Origin: Methylobacter sp.
Lineage (GTDB): Bacteria; Pseudomonadota; Gammaproteobacteria; Methylococcales; Methylomonadaceae
DNA: 61,406 nucleotides
Direction of reading: 5' to 3'
Assembly: GCA_030684815.1 (NCBI GenBank)
Contig: JAUXXQ010000050.1
Location: forward strand, 1-61,406
Part shown: one piece after another, positions 11,780 through 20,521 of the stretch
How the letters are laid out: every line of letters starts with the position of its first letter
Position numbering within the stretch: the stretch's first letter is position 1
The notes under the pieces: model-generated
The model's database searches: none
The model's input: the letters and a program-made list of their open reading frames with translations, nothing else
Told to the model about the DNA's origin: nothing
Translations under genes and position numbers: made by a program

Positions 11780-12655
11780 ATGGCGAAAAATAAAGAGCGG
11801 AGAGTTTTTTTCCGGGTTTACGATGACGTTAATCTGTCTTATGAAAAAGTAGCAGAACAACGACCGGCTGACGCGTATTTAGATTCTGACAATAGTTCGC
11901 AGCCTGCTGCGTTGGCAACCGATCTGCAGGCTATTTATGATGTGGACATTGGGCCGGCCGGCCTCGCTTTTAATTGTAATGAAGCGTTGCAAGCAGGCGA
12001 TAATTTGCGGGTTAAAATGTTGCCACTAGCCAACAGGCCGGTCATCGCCACTGGTGCTACAGTGGTTTATTGTAACAGCAACGGGGTTGGCGAAGAACAG
12101 TACCCTTATCGGGTTGGCGTTAAGTTTGTTGATATGGCCGATGCAGACCGGGCAGGGTTGCTTGACTATGTGGACAGGCGCCGTGCGCAACAAAAGCGGG
12201 TTAAATGGGTTGCCTTGGCCGCCGCCATTGCTGTCATCGCCGCACCCGATGTGGTGTTTGACCTGTTAACCGGTTTGCTGGGTTTCTTGTTTGAGCGTTT
12301 TTTGGATTTCATCCATATCGCTTTTGAGTTTATTCATATCGCCTTTGAATTTATCGAGAGCGCCCTTGATCATCTTGTCGAACATCTTTTCCATACCACC
12401 GTTCAGCAAACCCAAGTCATTGTCTTTTATACGCTGGTGTTTTTGTTCCTGGCTGGGCTTTATTTCCTGGGGCGGAAACTGCTGGCTTTTTGCCGGGAAT
12501 TTTGCGGACAATGCAGAAAAAAACAGCTTAGTTACTGGTCACGTAAAAAAACAAATTTGCGGCGGTATTGGCGTAGGCAACAGTTGTTGGAAAAAATAAA
12601 GTTGATTGTAATAGTCGTCGCTTTTATTTCGTGTTACCTGCTTTTTGCGATGTAG
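11780..12655 (+). CDS. PilZ domain membrane protein
   Basis: The start is taken at the ATG at 11780 (MAKNKERRVFFRV), 18 codons inside a longer frame; the product is 291 residues. The N-terminal half is a PilZ c-di-GMP-binding domain. RRVFFR supplies the RxxxR motif and DIGPAG is a variant of the DxSxxG motif, with Ser replaced by Gly. The C-terminal half has a hydrophobic segment, an amphipathic repeat (FIHIAFE twice), another membrane helix (VFYTLVFLFLAGLYFL), a basic loop and a final helix. It is likely a membrane-bound c-di-GMP effector, fitting the adjacent c-di-GMP signalling cluster. The function of the C-terminal part is unknown. Confidence 0.82.
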   Translation: MAKNKERRVFFRVYDDVNLSYEKVAEQRPADAYLDSDNSSQPAALATDLQAIYDVDIGPAGLAFNCNEALQAGDNLRVKMLPLANRPVIATGATVVYCNSNGVGEEQYPYRVGVKFVDMADADRAGLLDYVDRRRAQQKRVKWVALAAAIAVIAAPDVVFDLLTGLLGFLFERFLDFIHIAFEFIHIAFEFIESALDHLVEHLFHTTVQQTQVIVFYTLVFLFLAGLYFLGRKLLAFCREFCGQCRKKQLSYWSRKKTNLRRYWRRQQLLEKIKLIVIVVAFISCYLLFAM

Positions 12656-12753
12656 TGGATTCACAGAAGATTGGTTAAAAATTTGAAAAAAGGCTGCTTT
12701 AACCTACAATCATGGCATCTTAAAAACATAAAAATGGATAAAGCTTAAACTTT

Positions 12754-13815
12754 ATGTATAACAAGCAAACTGCCCGTATTCTTATTGTCGATGACGAACC
12801 GGTCAATCTGAAACTATTGAATAAAATGCTGTCTGCTCAGGGGTATGGTGATCTAGTCTTGGTACAGGACTCAAGGCTGGTAGTCGATGTTTATCTGCAG
12901 CAACGCACCGACCTGATTTTATTGGACATTAACATGCCGCATTTGGACGGCTTTGCAGTTATGGAGCAACTCAAGCTGCTTAATGACCCTTTATTGCCGC
13001 CAGTGGTGATACTCACCGCGCAGCATAGCCAGGATTTCTTGTTGCGTGCGCTCAATTGCGGCGCACGCGATTTTATCACCAAGCCGTTCGACCGTAACGA
13101 ACTGTTGGCGCGGGTACGCAACATGCTCGATGCGCAGTTGGCGCACCGCATGGTTTATGAGCAAAAAGACGTGCTTGATGAAATGGTGCGGGCGCGTACC
13201 GATGAATTGCGCCGCACCCGCTTACAGGTGGTGCAGCGGCTCGGGCGTGCCGCCGAATATCGCGACAACGAAACCGGCAACCACATCCTGCGTATGAGCC
13301 ATATTTCGGCTTTACTGGCCAAATCCGTCGGCTGGAATGAACCTGATTGCGAATTGATGCTCCATGCCAGCCCGATGCACGACATCGGCAAGATCGGCAT
13401 CCCCGACCATATCTTGCTCAAGCCCGGCAGCTTTGAACCCGAAGAATGGGAAATCATGAAAACCCATGCACTTATTGGGGCAAATATCCTTGAAGGCGAT
13501 GATTCCGATTTGATGCGTTGCGCCCGCGAAATTGCGCTGAGTCATCATGAAAAATGGGACGGCAGCGGTTATCCTTACGGTCTGTCCGGCGAGGCGATTC
13601 CATTGGCGGGGCGTATTGCCGCGCTGGCCGATGTGTTCGATGCGCTGACTTCGGAGCGGCCTTACAAAAAAGCCTGGACGATTGAAGCAGCGGTGGATTT
13701 GATTAAGAAAAATAGCGGCAGTCATTTTGATCCTGCTCTGGTGGCGGCCTTTTTGCAGCAGTTGCCAGAAATATTGAAAATTCGTGAGCGTTTTTCCGAG
13801 CCTGAGTGCGGTTGA
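12754..13815 (+). CDS. Response regulator with HD-GYP phosphodiesterase domain
   Basis: This 353-residue protein has a receiver domain (LIVDDEP; phospho-acceptor Asp58 in LLDINMP; Lys in ITKPFD). A short coiled linker follows, then an HD-GYP domain with MHDIGKIGIPD (His209-Asp210) and DGSGYP (Gly272-Tyr273-Pro274). HD-GYP proteins hydrolyse c-di-GMP to GMP or pGpG. All key residues are present, so it is probably active and controlled by phosphorylation. It opens a set of two-component genes on the same strand. Small hairpins separate it from the next kinase gene. It counterbalances the GGDEF protein encoded at 17763. Confidence 0.93.
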   Translation: MYNKQTARILIVDDEPVNLKLLNKMLSAQGYGDLVLVQDSRLVVDVYLQQRTDLILLDINMPHLDGFAVMEQLKLLNDPLLPPVVILTAQHSQDFLLRALNCGARDFITKPFDRNELLARVRNMLDAQLAHRMVYEQKDVLDEMVRARTDELRRTRLQVVQRLGRAAEYRDNETGNHILRMSHISALLAKSVGWNEPDCELMLHASPMHDIGKIGIPDHILLKPGSFEPEEWEIMKTHALIGANILEGDDSDLMRCAREIALSHHEKWDGSGYPYGLSGEAIPLAGRIAALADVFDALTSERPYKKAWTIEAAVDLIKKNSGSHFDPALVAAFLQQLPEILKIRERFSEPECG

Positions 13816-13847
13816 TTTTGGGTAGTGGGTTAAATTGGGTGTTTGGA

Positions 13848-13987
13848 GTACAAGCCTCGGCTTGTACGGGTGAAAACTAGGCGGGACGGGGTTTGCAACC
13901 CCGTCCCTAACGTTTCTACAATGCTTAAACTTCATGGCTATATTTAATCCACGCTAAACGTTTCGGACGGGGCAACATGCCCCGTCC
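13848..13987. repeat. Three small intergenic hairpins between the HD-GYP and kinase genes
   Basis: Three palindromes occur in a 244-bp gap: GTACAAGCC/GGCTTGTAC at 13848-13867, GGGACGGGG/CCCCGTCCC at 13883-13907, and GGACGGGGC/GCCCCGTCC at 13965-13987. The second and third share an arm sequence and look like copies of one mobile palindrome. One or more may act as a transcription terminator, but none has a long T run. Confidence 0.7.
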
Positions 13988-14059
13988 GGCGTTGGGTGGG
14001 GGGGGTGTGTAAACTTACCCTAACCTGTTATTAATGAAAAATTACGACAACTGACCGTT

Positions 14060-17000
14060 ATGGATCAATCCGCTGATTTATTGAGCAGTGTGCTCGATGC
14101 TGCCACCGAAGTATCTATCGTTGCCACCGATGCGCAAGGTGTCATTACCGTGTTTAATCGCGGTGCCGAACTCTTTTTAGGTTATCGCGCCGATGAGGTC
14201 GTCGGTAAACAAAGCCCAGCCTTGTTTCATCTCGCCTCCGAAGTCGCCGCCCGAAGCGCCAAGCTATCTCAGGAATACGGCGTAGCGATTGAGGGGTTCC
14301 GCGTTTTTGTCCATAACCCCGAACTGTATGGCCGCGAACATCGGCAATGGACTTATGTGTGCAAGGACGGCCATCATATCCAGGTGTCGCTGATTGTTAC
14401 CGCGATGCGTTCGGCGGACGGCACGATTACCGGTTATCTGGGTATCGGCCATGACATCACCAAAGAAATCCGGGTGCATAAGGCGGTTAAGGAATTCAAG
14501 AATATGCTCAATCAAGCTTACGATTGCATCTTCATGTTCCGCGCCGATACGCTGGGTTTTACCTATGTGAATCGGGGCGCTACGCTGCAACTGGGCTACA
14601 GTTGCGACGAGTTGTTGCAGATGAGCCCGCTGGACATTAAGCCGGAATTTAACGAGGCCGATTTTCGCCAGCGTTTGCAGCCGCTGTTAGAAGGTACGAA
14701 AACATCGGTCGTTTTTGAGACGGTTCATCGGCATAAACAGGGACACACGATACCGGTAGAAGTGTCTATACAGCTGGTGTCGGAGCCTGAACATGAACCG
14801 CTGTTTGTCAACGTGGTGCGCGACATTACCGAGCGTAAGGCCGTTGAACAGGCGTTGCAGGAGAATCTCCAACACACCCAGGCTATCCTCAATAACGTTA
14901 TTGACGGCATCATTACCATTGATAATCGGGGCATCGTTCAATCGTTCAACCGTGCCGGAGAAGCTATCTTCGGCTACACGGCGGACGAAGTTATTGGCAA
15001 AAACGTCAATATACTGATGCCGGAGCCGTATCACAGCGAACACGACGGCTATCTGCAGAATTATCATACGACCGGCATACAGCGCATTATCGGCAGTGGC
15101 CGTGAGGTCGAAGGCTTGCGTAAAGACGGCACGGTATTTCCGATGGATTTGGCCGTGTCGCGTAGCATTCATAATGGACAGCCGTTGTTTATCGGTCTGG
15201 TGCGCGACATTACCGAGCGCAAGGCCGTTGAACAGGCGTTGCAGGAGAATCTCCAACACACCCAGGCTATCCTCAATAACGTTATTGACGGCATCATTAC
15301 CATTGATAATCGAGGCATCGTTCAATCGTTCAACCGTGCCGGAGAAGCTATCTTCGGCTACACGGCGGACGAGGTTATTGGCAAAAACGTCAATATACTG
15401 ATGCCGGAGCCGTATCACAGCGAACACGACGGCTATCTGCAGAATTATCATGCGACCGGCATACAGCGCATTATCGGCAGTGGCCGTGAGGTCGAAGGCT
15501 TGCGTAAAGACGGCACGGTATTTCCGATGGATTTGGCTGTGTCGCGTAGCATTCATAATGGACAGCCGTTGTTTATCGGCCTGGTGCGCGACATTACCGA
15601 ACGCAAACGAGTCGATCAGATGAAGGTCGAGTTTGTGTCGACGGTCAGCCATGAGTTGCGCACACCGCTCACCTCCATCAGCGGCGCCTTGGGTTTAGTG
15701 ATTGGCGGTGCGCTCGGCGAGTTGCCGGCGTCGGTGAAACAGATGCTGGATATTGCTTATAAAAACAGCAAACGTCTGGCTCTGCTGATTAACGACCTGT
15801 TGGATATGGAAAAACTGCTGGCCGGTAAAATGCACCTGGATTTGCAAACTCAAGCGTTGATGCCGCTGGTGGAGGAAACGCTTGAGTCTGTGCAGGCCTA
15901 TGGTGAGCAATATCAGGTGGTGTTCAATTTGGTCGAACGCGCTGATGATGTTCAGGTGCGGGTTGATGCTGGGCGTCTGCAACAGGTACTCACTAATTTT
16001 CTGTCCAATGCCGCCAAGTTTTCACCCGCTGGCGCTGAAGTAAAAATCGCCGTGCGGCGGCACAAAAATGTGCTTCATCTTGAAGTTATTGACCAAGGCC
16101 CCGGCATTCCCGCCGAATTTCATGGCCGTATTTTCCAGAAATTTTCCCAGGCCGATGCCTCGGATACCCGGCAAAAAGGCGGCACCGGTTTGGGCTTGGC
16201 GATCAGCAAGGAGCTGATTGAGCGCATGAATGGCTTGATAGGCTTTGATTCCGAAGAAGGGCAGGGCGCACGTTTTTATCTGCAATTGCCGGTGGTACAA
16301 GCCCAGGATATTGTGCCGACTTCGGTTGACCCGTTAATTTTGGGCGCTGAGCGTTTGCTGGTGGTGGAAGACGATCCCGACATTGCCACCTTGTTGTCGA
16401 TGATGTTGCGCCGGGCGGGTTATCAGGTGGATGTGGCCGACACTGGCGAGTTGGCGCTTAATTATCTTGCCCGCAATGAATACGCGGCGATGACGCTGGA
16501 TTTGATGTTGCCGGATCAAAGCGGTATCGCCTTAATGCGGCAGATCCGTAGTCAGGCAGAGACCGAGGGCTTGCCGATTATTGTGGTGTCGGCGTTTACC
16601 GAGGGCGGCAAACTGGCGATTAACGGCGATTTTAGTGTTGTCGATTGGATAGACAAACCATTTGATGAAGAGCGCTTGACAGCGGCAGTGTTGCGGGCTT
16701 TGCCGGTGCTGCCGACGCTTAAGCCACGGGTTTTGCATGTCGAAGATGATGTTGATCTGCATTATATCCTTGCAACCTTGGGCCGTGATTTGGCCGATTT
16801 CGAGGTCGCCCATAATTTGACTGAAGCCCGTGCCAAACTGGCGTTTGAACGTTACAATCTGGTAGTGCTGGATATTGGCTTGCCTGACGGCAGCGGTTGG
16901 GAATTAATGATGGATTTAAAGCAGCTAGATCCAGAGCCGCCAGTGATTGTGTTATCCGGTTCCGAATTGACGGCGACGCAAAAAAACAGTGTACAGGCGG

Positions 17001-17077
17001 CGCTGGTCAAGACGCGCATTCCCAATCAGGATTTACTCGATACACTAAAAAAGCACCTTAACATTAGAAAAACGTAA
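14060..17077 (+). CDS. Soluble hybrid histidine kinase with four PAS domains, two FixL-like, and two receivers
   Basis: The 1005-residue protein has no membrane segment. Domains in order: PAS (about 1-130), PAS (140-265), two near-identical PAS units (253-380 and 381-508), HisKA with SHELRTP (His531), HATPase (NFLSNAAKFS, then GGTGLGLAIS), receiver 1 (VVEDDPD, Asp814) and receiver 2 (HVEDDVD, Asp938). The repeated PAS units carry MPEPYHSEHDGY and IIGSGRE. These align with the FixL proximal haem His (His328, His456) and distal Arg (Arg348, Arg476), so oxygen or other gas sensing through haem is likely. FixL Arg206 is replaced by Asn. With two receivers it should feed an Hpt-dependent phosphorelay. 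Confidence 0.92.
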   Translation: MDQSADLLSSVLDAATEVSIVATDAQGVITVFNRGAELFLGYRADEVVGKQSPALFHLASEVAARSAKLSQEYGVAIEGFRVFVHNPELYGREHRQWTYVCKDGHHIQVSLIVTAMRSADGTITGYLGIGHDITKEIRVHKAVKEFKNMLNQAYDCIFMFRADTLGFTYVNRGATLQLGYSCDELLQMSPLDIKPEFNEADFRQRLQPLLEGTKTSVVFETVHRHKQGHTIPVEVSIQLVSEPEHEPLFVNVVRDITERKAVEQALQENLQHTQAILNNVIDGIITIDNRGIVQSFNRAGEAIFGYTADEVIGKNVNILMPEPYHSEHDGYLQNYHTTGIQRIIGSGREVEGLRKDGTVFPMDLAVSRSIHNGQPLFIGLVRDITERKAVEQALQENLQHTQAILNNVIDGIITIDNRGIVQSFNRAGEAIFGYTADEVIGKNVNILMPEPYHSEHDGYLQNYHATGIQRIIGSGREVEGLRKDGTVFPMDLAVSRSIHNGQPLFIGLVRDITERKRVDQMKVEFVSTVSHELRTPLTSISGALGLVIGGALGELPASVKQMLDIAYKNSKRLALLINDLLDMEKLLAGKMHLDLQTQALMPLVEETLESVQAYGEQYQVVFNLVERADDVQVRVDAGRLQQVLTNFLSNAAKFSPAGAEVKIAVRRHKNVLHLEVIDQGPGIPAEFHGRIFQKFSQADASDTRQKGGTGLGLAISKELIERMNGLIGFDSEEGQGARFYLQLPVVQAQDIVPTSVDPLILGAERLLVVEDDPDIATLLSMMLRRAGYQVDVADTGELALNYLARNEYAAMTLDLMLPDQSGIALMRQIRSQAETEGLPIIVVSAFTEGGKLAINGDFSVVDWIDKPFDEERLTAAVLRALPVLPTLKPRVLHVEDDVDLHYILATLGRDLADFEVAHNLTEARAKLAFERYNLVVLDIGLPDGSGWELMMDLKQLDPEPPVIVLSGSELTATQKNSVQAALVKTRIPNQDLLDTLKKHLNIRKT
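14816..15583 (+). repeat. In-frame tandem duplication of a 384-bp PAS module
   Basis: Unit 1 (14816-15199) and unit 2 (15200-15583) are each 384 bp, exactly 128 codons. I count only about six base differences by eye, and only one changes an amino acid (Thr to Ala in YHTTG/YHATG). Such similarity implies recent duplication or ongoing gene conversion. A partial third match continues briefly after 15584 (VRDITERK), showing that the unit boundary lies in the PAS C-terminal motif. Confidence 0.95.
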
Positions 17078-17135
17078 CTGCTCAGTGAAAAAAATAATTA
17101 TTTTTAGCAGGGGCTGAGTAGTTACCAAAAAACGG

Positions 17136-17223
17136 CTTCCCATTTAAAGCGGGACAAGCATGCCGAAGTAGACCTTCCAGGTTTTTAAAACCTGGAAGGT
17201 CTGTCCCGCGTTAAGTTGATAGC
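17136..17223. repeat. Dispersed hairpin repeat, family A copy 2
   Basis: It contains CTTCCCATTTAAAGCGGGAC, then the inverted arms GACCTTCCAGGTTTT / AAAACCTGGAAGGTC, and the tail ending TTAAGTTGATAG. The same order occurs at 31165-31253, and the hairpin part occurs at 139-258. It lies downstream of the large kinase gene. There is no coding potential. Confidence 0.85.
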
Positions 17224-17232
17224 TCAAAAAAA

Positions 17233-17358
17233 AGGCTACCAACTTAAGCCGGGACAGTTTTAAATGGGTGGCCGGGAACGCCAAGCCCCAGCTTGGCGCG
17301 AACACTCGCCAAGCTGGGGCTTGGCGTTCCCAGTTTGTCCCGGCTTAAGTTGGTAGCC
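17233..17358. repeat. Nested palindrome, family B copy 1
   Basis: The outer arms GGCTACCAACTTAAGCCGGG (17233 onward) and the reverse complement ending at 17358 enclose an inner palindrome. The inner arms contain GGAACGCCAAGCCCCAGC and GCTGGGGCTTGGCGTTCC. The TTAAG...TTGATAGC end of the adjacent family A copy is similar to the outer arm, so the two families are related. A related inner palindrome recurs at 28589-28684. The element lies just upstream of the single-receiver gene. Confidence 0.85.
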
Positions 17359-17385
17359 AAAAAAAACAATAGAGGAATAACAACG

Positions 17386-17766
17386 ATGAACCTACAACGC
17401 ATACTTTATGTCGAAGACGAACCGGATATTCAGGCCGTGGCCAAATTGGCGCTGGAAATGGTCGGCGGCTATCAGGTGATAATCTGTAGCAGCGGGCAAC
17501 AAGCATTGGACACGGTGGGTGATTTTGCGCCGGATTTGATTTTGCTCGACGTAATGATGCCGGGCATGGATGGCCCTGCCACCTTGCAAAAACTGCGCGC
17601 CAATCCACCTACCGCCAGCATTCCGGTGATTTTCTTGACTGCCAAGGTGCAGCCGAATGAAGTGGCGCAGTATCAAGCGCTGGGCGCGCTTAACGTGATT
17701 GCCAAACCCTTCGATCCGATGACGCTGGCGGCGCAGGTGCAAAAAATATGGGATCAACAAGCATGA
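17386..17766 (+). CDS. Single-domain CheY-like response regulator
   Basis: The ATG at 17386, preceded by AGAGGA about 10 bp upstream, gives a 126-residue stand-alone receiver: YVEDEPD, phospho-acceptor Asp55 in LLDVMMPGMDG, TAK and AKPFDP. Longer upstream frames run through the family B palindrome and are not credible. There is no output domain. It is a likely phosphate shuttle or sink in the phosphorelay, or it acts by protein binding. Its stop overlaps the ATG of the GGDEF gene (ATGA at 17763-17766), so the two are coupled and the pair may work as one unit. Confidence 0.93.
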   Translation: MNLQRILYVEDEPDIQAVAKLALEMVGGYQVIICSSGQQALDTVGDFAPDLILLDVMMPGMDGPATLQKLRANPPTASIPVIFLTAKVQPNEVAQYQALGALNVIAKPFDPMTLAAQVQKIWDQQA

Positions 17767-19424
17767 CCGATGCCGCCACTTTTGCCGACCAACTTGCGGC
17801 TTTACGCGAGCAATACGCTCAACGCATGGAAACTGTGCTTGATGATTTGTGCCTGAGTGTTGCCGGGCAGAGCATTGATATTGCACCGGTGCTGTTGGCA
17901 AACGCTCACGCCAATTTGCACAAGTTGGCGGGGTCGGGCGGCACTTTCGGCTTTCCCGAGTTGTCCCGCCGGGCGCGGGTGTTGGAAATTACCGCAAAGG
18001 CTTGGCTTGATGCCGGTGAAGTATCCGAGTTGCCGCATTGGGAGGCTTGGCTTGCCGAGGTGTCGGCGCTGCGCGGGACGCTGGCTGTTGCGGGGCTATC
18101 CGGTGTGCTTGTCGCTGATGTTGATTCGGCACTGCCGCCTAAGCAAGCATCCAGGCAAGAAAAGCGTACCCGTGTGGTGTTGGTTGATGATGATGCGCAG
18201 ATAGGCGAGGAGTTGTGCAAAGGCTTGGGCCAGTTTGGTTATGAGGTCAGTTATTATCGGCTGTTTGCTGATGCTGAGGCGGCCATTTCGGCTGACCCGC
18301 CTGATGTGTTGGTGGTTGACGTCATGTTGCAGGGGCAAGTGCCCGCTGATGGCACTCAAGCCATTGCTGCCCTGTTTGCCCGCTTGCACTACACTTTACC
18401 GACTATTTTTATTACCTCGCGCACCGATTTTTCGGTGCGCTTGGCGGCCGCAAAGGCCGGCGGCGATGCTTTTTTGACCAAACCGTTGGATATTCCTACA
18501 CTGGCCGCGCATATTGATATGCTGCACCGGGAGCAAGAAATTGAGCCTTATCGGGTACTGATTGTCGATGACGACGAGGTGTTGGCCGAATATTACCGGT
18601 TGACCTTGATTGCTGCGGGCATGTCAGCGGAAAAAGTATGCCGCCCGCAAGACGCATTGACAGCGATGCAGGCCTTACATCCGGATATCTTGCTGATTGA
18701 TTTGTATATGCCCAGTTGTTCCGGTGCGCAACTGGCGAGGGCGATCCGCTATGAAGATGCCTGGTTGGGTATGCCGATTATCTACTTGTCGGCGGAGGAC
18801 GGTTTGGATGAACAAATTAAAGCGCTGGATAATGGCGGCGACGATTTTCTGACCAAACCGATTTCCGATGCGCGCCTGGTTGCAGCCGTGCGTACACGGG
18901 CGGCGCGCGCCCGCAAGGTGGATGAATTGATGAGCAAGGACAGCCTGACCGGTTTGCTCAAGCATTCCAATATCAAAGAGCGCATGGTGCAGGAATATGA
19001 TCGCGCCCAGCGGCATGGCAAAGCCATGGCCATTGCAATGGTGGATATGGATCATTTTAAACGTGTCAACGACACTTGGGGGCATCCCATGGGCGATCAG
19101 GTTATCAAAACGCTGGCGCATTTGTTACGCCAGCGATTACGTCGGCAAGACAGCATAGGCCGCTATGGCGGCGAGGAGTTTGCTGTGGTGCTGCCGGAAT
19201 GCGATGCGGCCGATGCGTTGCGGTTACTGGATGATGTCCGGTGCAGATTCGGCGAGATACGCTTTATTCATCAAGGCGAAAGTTTCACCGTCACCCTGAG
19301 CGCCGGGGTTGCCGACAGTAGCCAATGTGCGGATGTCCAGACATTGTTGGCGGCCTCGGATGCGGCTCTTTATCAGGCCAAAAACGGGGGGCGCAATCAA
19401 GTGCGCCGATTTGTTGGGGGCTAA
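17763..19424 (+). CDS. Hpt-receiver-receiver-GGDEF diguanylate cyclase
   Basis: From the overlapping ATG the product is 553 residues. Domains: Hpt (HKLAGSGGTFG, His53), receiver 1 (VLVDDDA, Asp186 in VVDVML), receiver 2 (LIVDDDE, Asp313 in LIDLYMP) and GGDEF (GRYGGEEF, 469-473). An inhibitory I-site RRQD (460-463) lies five residues before the active site, so product feedback is likely. The protein can itself accept phosphate at Hpt and at both receivers and make c-di-GMP. It is the synthetic counterpart of the HD-GYP regulator at 12754. The Hpt-receiver-receiver front end resembles that of the kinase at 20522. Confidence 0.94.
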   Translation: MTDAATFADQLAALREQYAQRMETVLDDLCLSVAGQSIDIAPVLLANAHANLHKLAGSGGTFGFPELSRRARVLEITAKAWLDAGEVSELPHWEAWLAEVSALRGTLAVAGLSGVLVADVDSALPPKQASRQEKRTRVVLVDDDAQIGEELCKGLGQFGYEVSYYRLFADAEAAISADPPDVLVVDVMLQGQVPADGTQAIAALFARLHYTLPTIFITSRTDFSVRLAAAKAGGDAFLTKPLDIPTLAAHIDMLHREQEIEPYRVLIVDDDEVLAEYYRLTLIAAGMSAEKVCRPQDALTAMQALHPDILLIDLYMPSCSGAQLARAIRYEDAWLGMPIIYLSAEDGLDEQIKALDNGGDDFLTKPISDARLVAAVRTRAARARKVDELMSKDSLTGLLKHSNIKERMVQEYDRAQRHGKAMAIAMVDMDHFKRVNDTWGHPMGDQVIKTLAHLLRQRLRRQDSIGRYGGEEFAVVLPECDAADALRLLDDVRCRFGEIRFIHQGESFTVTLSAGVADSSQCADVQTLLAASDAALYQAKNGGRNQVRRFVGG

Positions 19425-19665
19425 TGTGGGCAATAGGCGGAAGGTTAAAAAATACCTAGCCCGTGTTTTTCCAGTGGCTGGGGTAACTTTCCATGAGTTA
19501 CAGGTAATATGAAATACAGGGCTATTGAATGTATTTATTCACTACGAAGGGCATAGGGAGCGCGAAATTTTCCCTGTGTTTTTTGTGGTGATAACCTTTT
19601 GCCTGTCATTTAGTGGGAAGTTATTGGTTGGGCTGTTAATCACATAATAAAAAAGAGATGTTGCT

Positions 19666-20418
19666 ATGAATGATGATTTTGCTGTGCTGCTGACTGGGAT
19701 GCGTGATGATTTCATCATGGAACTGCCCGAGCGCTGCGATTTGCTTGAGGAATATGCATTGGCGCAGGGGCGGGCTGAACCTGGGGCTTTTGACGACCTT
19801 TTTCGCAATATCCACAGCCTTAAAGGGGCAGGTGGTACTTTCGGCCTGCCGTTGGTCACCAGCATTTGCCACCAATTTGAGAGTTTTGTCAGTGCAAACC
19901 GGGGGCGGTTTGATTCGTTGGCGCTGAGCCATGCCTTGAGTTATGTGGATTTGCTGCATCGTGTTGCTGACGCGCCGGAACGGGACGGCCCCTTTATGCT
20001 GGCTATAGAGCGCGATCTGGAGCAATTGCGCATTTCCAGTATGCCGGGCTGTGCGTCGGTATTATTGGTGGAGCCATCAATTGCCACGCGGAAGTTCTGC
20101 CAGGGCGTATTGGAGCCGCTGTCGGTGCGTTTGGTGAGCCAAGACCGGGGTTTCCCTGCGCTGGAGTTATTGTTACACCAGCCTTTTGATTTGCTGGTTG
20201 CCGCCCGTGAATTGCCCGACCTTAACGCCCTCGCGCTGGTGGCGGCTTTACGTGAATCCGGCGGCCGCAATAAAGATATTCCGGTCATTCTTATCAGCAG
20301 TAATACTGTCCCGGCGCCGACTTATCTGAACATTAGCGACACCATTAAACGCGATGCAGACTTTGTGTCCAAACTTGCGCGGTGTGCAGGCGATGTGCTG
20401 GCAAGTTGCAGTAATTGA
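19666..20418 (+). CDS. Hpt domain protein with a degenerate receiver domain
   Basis: The 250-residue protein starts MNDDFAVLLTGMRDDFIMELPER and has a classical Hpt motif IHSLKGAGGTFGLP with His50. Residues about 130-245 look like a receiver fold (VLLVEPSIATRKF ... PVILISSN). The acidic pair is replaced (VEPS instead of VDDD) and the acceptor strand reads LLVAARELPD, with no Asp at the expected place. It should therefore pass phosphate through Hpt but not hold it on the receiver. It sits between the GGDEF gene and the LOV-containing kinase on the same strand, 241 bp after the former. Confidence 0.88.
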   Translation: MNDDFAVLLTGMRDDFIMELPERCDLLEEYALAQGRAEPGAFDDLFRNIHSLKGAGGTFGLPLVTSICHQFESFVSANRGRFDSLALSHALSYVDLLHRVADAPERDGPFMLAIERDLEQLRISSMPGCASVLLVEPSIATRKFCQGVLEPLSVRLVSQDRGFPALELLLHQPFDLLVAARELPDLNALALVAALRESGGRNKDIPVILISSNTVPAPTYLNISDTIKRDADFVSKLARCAGDVLASCSN

Positions 20419-20420
20419 TT

Positions 20421-20463
20421 AAGGTGATTCGTGCGCTGCGTGGTTTTTCACGGGAATCACCTT
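20421..20463. terminator. Hairpin after the Hpt gene
   Basis: The arms AAGGTGATTC / GAATCACCTT form a 10-bp perfect stem three bases after the stop codon. There is no T run, so it may be a weak terminator or an mRNA-stabilising hairpin. The next gene begins about 60 bp downstream. Confidence 0.5.
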
Positions 20464-20521
20464 GATGATAAATTTAACAACGCTTTATCAGTCAACGCTA
20501 ACAAAAAACAGTTAAACAGTT

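Noticed and set aside
13312-13935. 207-codon reverse frame at the HD-GYP gene end
   Set aside because: It overlaps the conserved HD-GYP domain on the other strand and the intergenic hairpins; shadow frame.
14687-15652. 321-codon reverse frame antisense to the duplicated PAS modules
   Set aside because: It is long only because the sense sequence is duplicated and GC-rich; the translation contains the same segment twice and no family pattern.
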